Source of the DNA: an uncultured Clostridia bacterium
Lineage (GTDB): Bacteria > Bacillota > Clostridia > Christensenellales > CAG-138
Assembly: GCA_937894955.1 (NCBI GenBank)
Contig: CALAXO010000200.1
Location: 1 to 9,217, forward strand
Length of the DNA stretch: 9,217 nucleotides
Direction: 5' to 3'
Shown: positions 7,813 through 9,217 of the stretch, piece after piece
How the letters are laid out: every line of letters starts with the position of its first letter
How positions within the stretch are numbered: the first letter of the stretch is position 1
The notes under the pieces: model-generated
The model's database searches: none
What the model saw: the letters and a program-made list of their open reading frames with translations, nothing else
Told to the model about the DNA's origin: nothing
Program-made: the position numbers and the translations under genes

Positions 7813-8079
7813 TCATGCCCCGGCAGCTTCATCGTCATGGTGATATTTCAGATAGGTTGCACGCCCGCCACGTATATGACGCTCTTCACGGTTTATTTCA
7901 AGCACGGCGGCAACCTTTTCGGCCAGTGCTTTATTGATTGTGCGAAGCCTTTCAGTTATATCTTTATGCACGGTTGATTTAGATACGCCGAAAACTCCTG
8001 CCGCAGCGCGAACAGTCGCACCGGTTTCAATGATATAGTCTGCAATGTTCAGCACCCTTGCTTCTATATAAAGATTCAA
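7813..8079 (-). CDS. spoIIID: Sporulation transcriptional regulator SpoIIID
   Basis: SpoIIID is a small DNA-binding protein that, in the mother cell, represses and activates many sigma-E genes and helps switch on sigK. The 88-residue product closely resembles the B. subtilis protein (93 residues): YIEARVLNIADYIIETGATVR, then the helix-turn-helix AAAGVFGVSKSTVHKDITER (25-44), RLRTINKALAEKV, and the basic C-terminal RHIRGGRATYLKY (about 68-80) that contacts DNA in the known protein. The start is TTG at 8079, backed by GGAGGG (8092-8087) seven bases upstream; no ATG precedes the conserved sequence. It is convergent with tsaB and lies downstream of rnpB, separated by a terminator. A sigma-E-like promoter sits in front. 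This gene is the main evidence that the organism can form spores, though some lineages keep it without visible sporulation. Confidence 0.97.
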   Translation of the reverse strand: MNLYIEARVLNIADYIIETGATVRAAAGVFGVSKSTVHKDITERLRTINKALAEKVAAVLEINREERHIRGGRATYLKYHHDDEAAGA

Positions 8080-8086
8080 ATCTCTG

Positions 8087-8092
8087 CCCTCC
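8087..8092 (-). promoter_or_regulatory. Ribosome binding site fixing the TTG start of spoIIID
   Basis: GGAGGG on the minus strand, seven bases before TTG at 8079. It is a strong Shine-Dalgarno match and the only candidate near the conserved N-terminus. Confidence 0.8.
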
Positions 8093-8114
8093 GGTTGCTT
8101 TTTGATTCCATATT

Positions 8115-8143
8115 AAGGTATGCAGTTTTACAGTGAAACATAC
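8115..8143 (-). promoter_or_regulatory. Sigma-E-type promoter upstream of spoIIID
   Basis: On the minus strand, GTATGTT (8143-8137) and CATACCTT (8122-8115) are 14 bases apart. Against the B. subtilis sigma-E consensus (KMATATT, 14-15 bases, CATACAHT) they match 5/7 and 7/8. Transcription would begin near 8108, giving a short leader that ends at the GGAGGG. In B. subtilis spoIIID is transcribed by sigma-E, so motif, spacing and gene agree. No comparably good sigma-A promoter was seen in the same gap. Confidence 0.65.
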
Positions 8144-8225
8144 GTTTTTGATTCATTTAGCAACAACGGTTGACCTCAGTGCGGCAAAAAGCGGGCGGGA
8201 AATGCGTAAATACATTCAAAAGAAC

Positions 8226-8264
8226 AAAAAACGGCATTCAACGTTTAAGACGAATACCGTTTTT
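8226..8264 (-). terminator. Intrinsic terminator of rnpB
   Basis: On the minus strand the arm 8264-8252 (AAAAACGGTATTC) pairs with 8239-8227 (GAATGCCGTTTTT): 13 base pairs with one T-G wobble, a 12-base loop and a T-run, continuing as TTCTTTT after one G. It begins only three bases after the predicted rnpB 3' end. The A-rich left arm also makes it a possible terminator in the other direction. Confidence 0.92.
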
Positions 8265-8266
8265 GA

Positions 8267-8612
8267 ATTGAGCAAGCCGTAAGCCGAGTTCTGTTTATGT
8301 GACCATCTATCTGGATGTGCAGTTGCCTGCACACTCAAGCGATTACGGGGAGCGTGACGGACAGTCATTAAATGCTCCCATTTCAATCTTGCTCCGAGTG
8401 GGGTTTACATGGCATACCGCGTTACCGAGGTATCGGTGGGCTCTTACCCCGCCTTTCCATCCTTACCGCATTACCGTGCGGCAATGCGGCGGTTTATTTC
8501 TGTTGCACTTTCCTTGAAGTCGCCTTCACCGGGTGTTACCCGGCACCCTGTCCTGCGGAGCTCGGACTTTCCTCGCGGGCAATTGCCTGCGCGGTCACTT
8601 GTCTTACTCAAT
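8267..8612 (-). ncRNA. rnpB: RNase P RNA, bacterial class A
   Basis: This is the catalytic RNA of RNase P, which removes the 5' leader of pre-tRNAs. On the minus strand conserved elements appear in order: GAGGAAAGTCCGAGCTCC (8574-8557), ACAGGGTGCC, GTGCAACAGAAA, AAACCGCC, GGTAAGAGCCCACC, CGGAGCAAG and ACAGAACTCGGCTTA (8294-8280). Both ends are set by the P1 helix, where ATTGAGTAAG (8612-8603) pairs with CTTGCTCAAT (8276-8267), ten base pairs with one wobble. The element order resembles E. coli M1 RNA, hence class A, not the Bacillus class B. P15 is GGGAGC/GCTCCC (8379-8374 with 8353-8348), but the 20 bases between the arms contain no GGU, the motif that normally binds tRNA CCA. The 5' end falls seven bases after a TATAAT box, and a terminator follows immediately. 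Length is about 346 nt. Exact processed ends are inferred from P1. Confidence 0.97.
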
Positions 8613-8618
8613 AACAGT

Positions 8619-8647
8619 ATTATAATGCAAACTCAGTGCTTTGTAAA
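8619..8647 (-). promoter_or_regulatory. rnpB promoter, near consensus
   Basis: On the minus strand, TTTACA (8647-8642, 5/6) and TATAAT (8624-8619, 6/6) are separated by 17 bases. Seven bases further is 8612, exactly the start of the P1 helix, so box position and RNA end support each other. No terminator was recognised between the zinc-ribbon gene and this promoter. Confidence 0.88.
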
Positions 8648-8711
8648 GCGCAAAATGAGTTTTAGATTTTCGAAAGCGTTCCTGCGGTAGCGGTATTTGC
8701 GATATAAAACC

Positions 8712-9217
8712 TTATACAGTAAGGATTCTTCCGCAATTTTCGCATTCAACAATGCTCGTTTTTCCGGCAACTTGTCTAACAACAACTGACGGAAGCATCA
8801 TATAGCACCCGCTGCATTGATTATTGGCAACTTTTGCAACAGGATTAATATAATTCTTTTTGAGCGCAATATATTTGGACATAAGCTCAATCGGAACGTC
8901 TTTGCGTTTTTCGGCGATCAATGCTTCTGCTGCATCAAGTCTTGGTTTGAATGCATCCTTTTCTGCATCGCAAACGGCACGAACGGCATCATAGTCTCTT
9001 TTTGCGCGTCCCGCTTTGGCGTATGCGGAAGAAATTGCTTCGGAAGCTTGATTCAACCACGCTATCGTCTCGACAAGCTCTTTGTGCAAAGCATTTATCT
9101 CTTCAAGCAGTTTTTCGATAGATTTTTTTGCTTCCGTCAACTCGGCAGCAGTGCTTTCTTCATCATTTTCCATGATGTCAAGTTCGGATTTTTCAAGATC
9201 GTAACGTTTTAAAAGCG
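8712..9217 (-). CDS. Coiled-coil protein with C-terminal C4 zinc ribbon (C-terminal part; 5' end off the window)
   Basis: The frame stays open from the right edge to the TAA at 8712-8714. The Met at 9173 is probably internal, since coding-like sequence (LLKRYDLEKSELDI) continues upstream of it with no clear ribosome binding site. About the first 110 visible residues are rich in Glu, Lys, Ala and Leu with heptad-like spacing, indicating a long helical hairpin or coiled coil. The end has CSGC and CENC, 20 residues apart, followed by GRILTV: a four-cysteine zinc ribbon. This matches the C4-type zinc-ribbon family that includes Chlamydia CT398 and Helicobacter HP0958/FlgZ (members about 240 residues, so roughly 70 are missing). 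Proposed roles in that family involve binding sigma-54 or nucleic acid, but no function can be assigned here. The gene lies upstream of rnpB in the same direction, and rnpB has its own promoter. Confidence 0.85.
   Translation of the reverse strand, partial: LLKRYDLEKSELDIMENDEESTAAELTEAKKSIEKLLEEINALHKELVETIAWLNQASEAISSAYAKAGRAKRDYDAVRAVCDAEKDAFKPRLDAAEALIAEKRKDVPIELMSKYIALKKNYINPVAKVANNQCSGCYMMLPSVVVRQVAGKTSIVECENCGRILTV

Noticed and set aside
8299..8690. Three overlapping plus-strand open frames of 72-93 codons
   Set aside because: They are antisense to the RNase P RNA gene, whose conserved elements, P1 helix, promoter and terminator account for the region.
8817..9212. Plus-strand 131-codon open frame
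   Set aside because: Antisense to the coiled-coil/zinc-ribbon gene; composition is a by-product of the Glu/Lys/Ala codons on the other strand.

Overview
The window looks like chromosome of a spore-forming Firmicute, probably a clostridial lineage. The evidence is a clear spoIIID gene with a sigma-E-like promoter, strong AGGAGG-type ribosome binding sites, frequent TTG starts, a class A RNase P RNA and a queA-tgt pair. Base composition is moderate and fairly even. No phage, insertion sequence, CRISPR array or tRNA gene is visible. I do not see a new multi-gene system. The two things most worth a second look are a freshly broken nucleoside phosphorylase gene and an RNase P RNA that appears to lack the tRNA-CCA-binding GGU motif.

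Layout. On the left edge, on the minus strand, is the 5' two thirds of a cysteine desulfidase (CyuA/YhaM, UPF0597) gene with its own promoter. Divergent from it, on the plus strand, runs a long co-directional block: glmS (amino sugar synthesis), a pyrimidine-nucleoside phosphorylase gene broken by an internal deletion of about 23 bp, queA and tgt (queuosine at tRNA position 34), then tsaE and tsaB (t6A at tRNA position 37). A strong intrinsic terminator follows tsaB. queA, tgt, tsaE and tsaB are tightly spaced, with tgt/tsaE overlapping and tsaE/tsaB one base apart. A second promoter probably sits in front of tgt.

The right part is all on the minus strand: spoIIID (convergent with tsaB), rnpB with a near-consensus promoter and a 13-bp terminator hairpin, and at the edge the 3' part of a coiled-coil/C4 zinc-ribbon protein gene.

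Functionally, the centre and right of the window lean to tRNA maturation: RNase P RNA trims 5' ends, QueA/Tgt modify the wobble guanine and TsaE/TsaB belong to the t6A machinery. GlmS feeds UDP-GlcNAc and cell wall synthesis, CyuA degrades cysteine, and SpoIIID acts in the mother cell during sporulation. No stretch over 300 bases lacks a gene. The largest gaps (821-1048, 8080-8266 and 8613-8711) hold promoters and a terminator.
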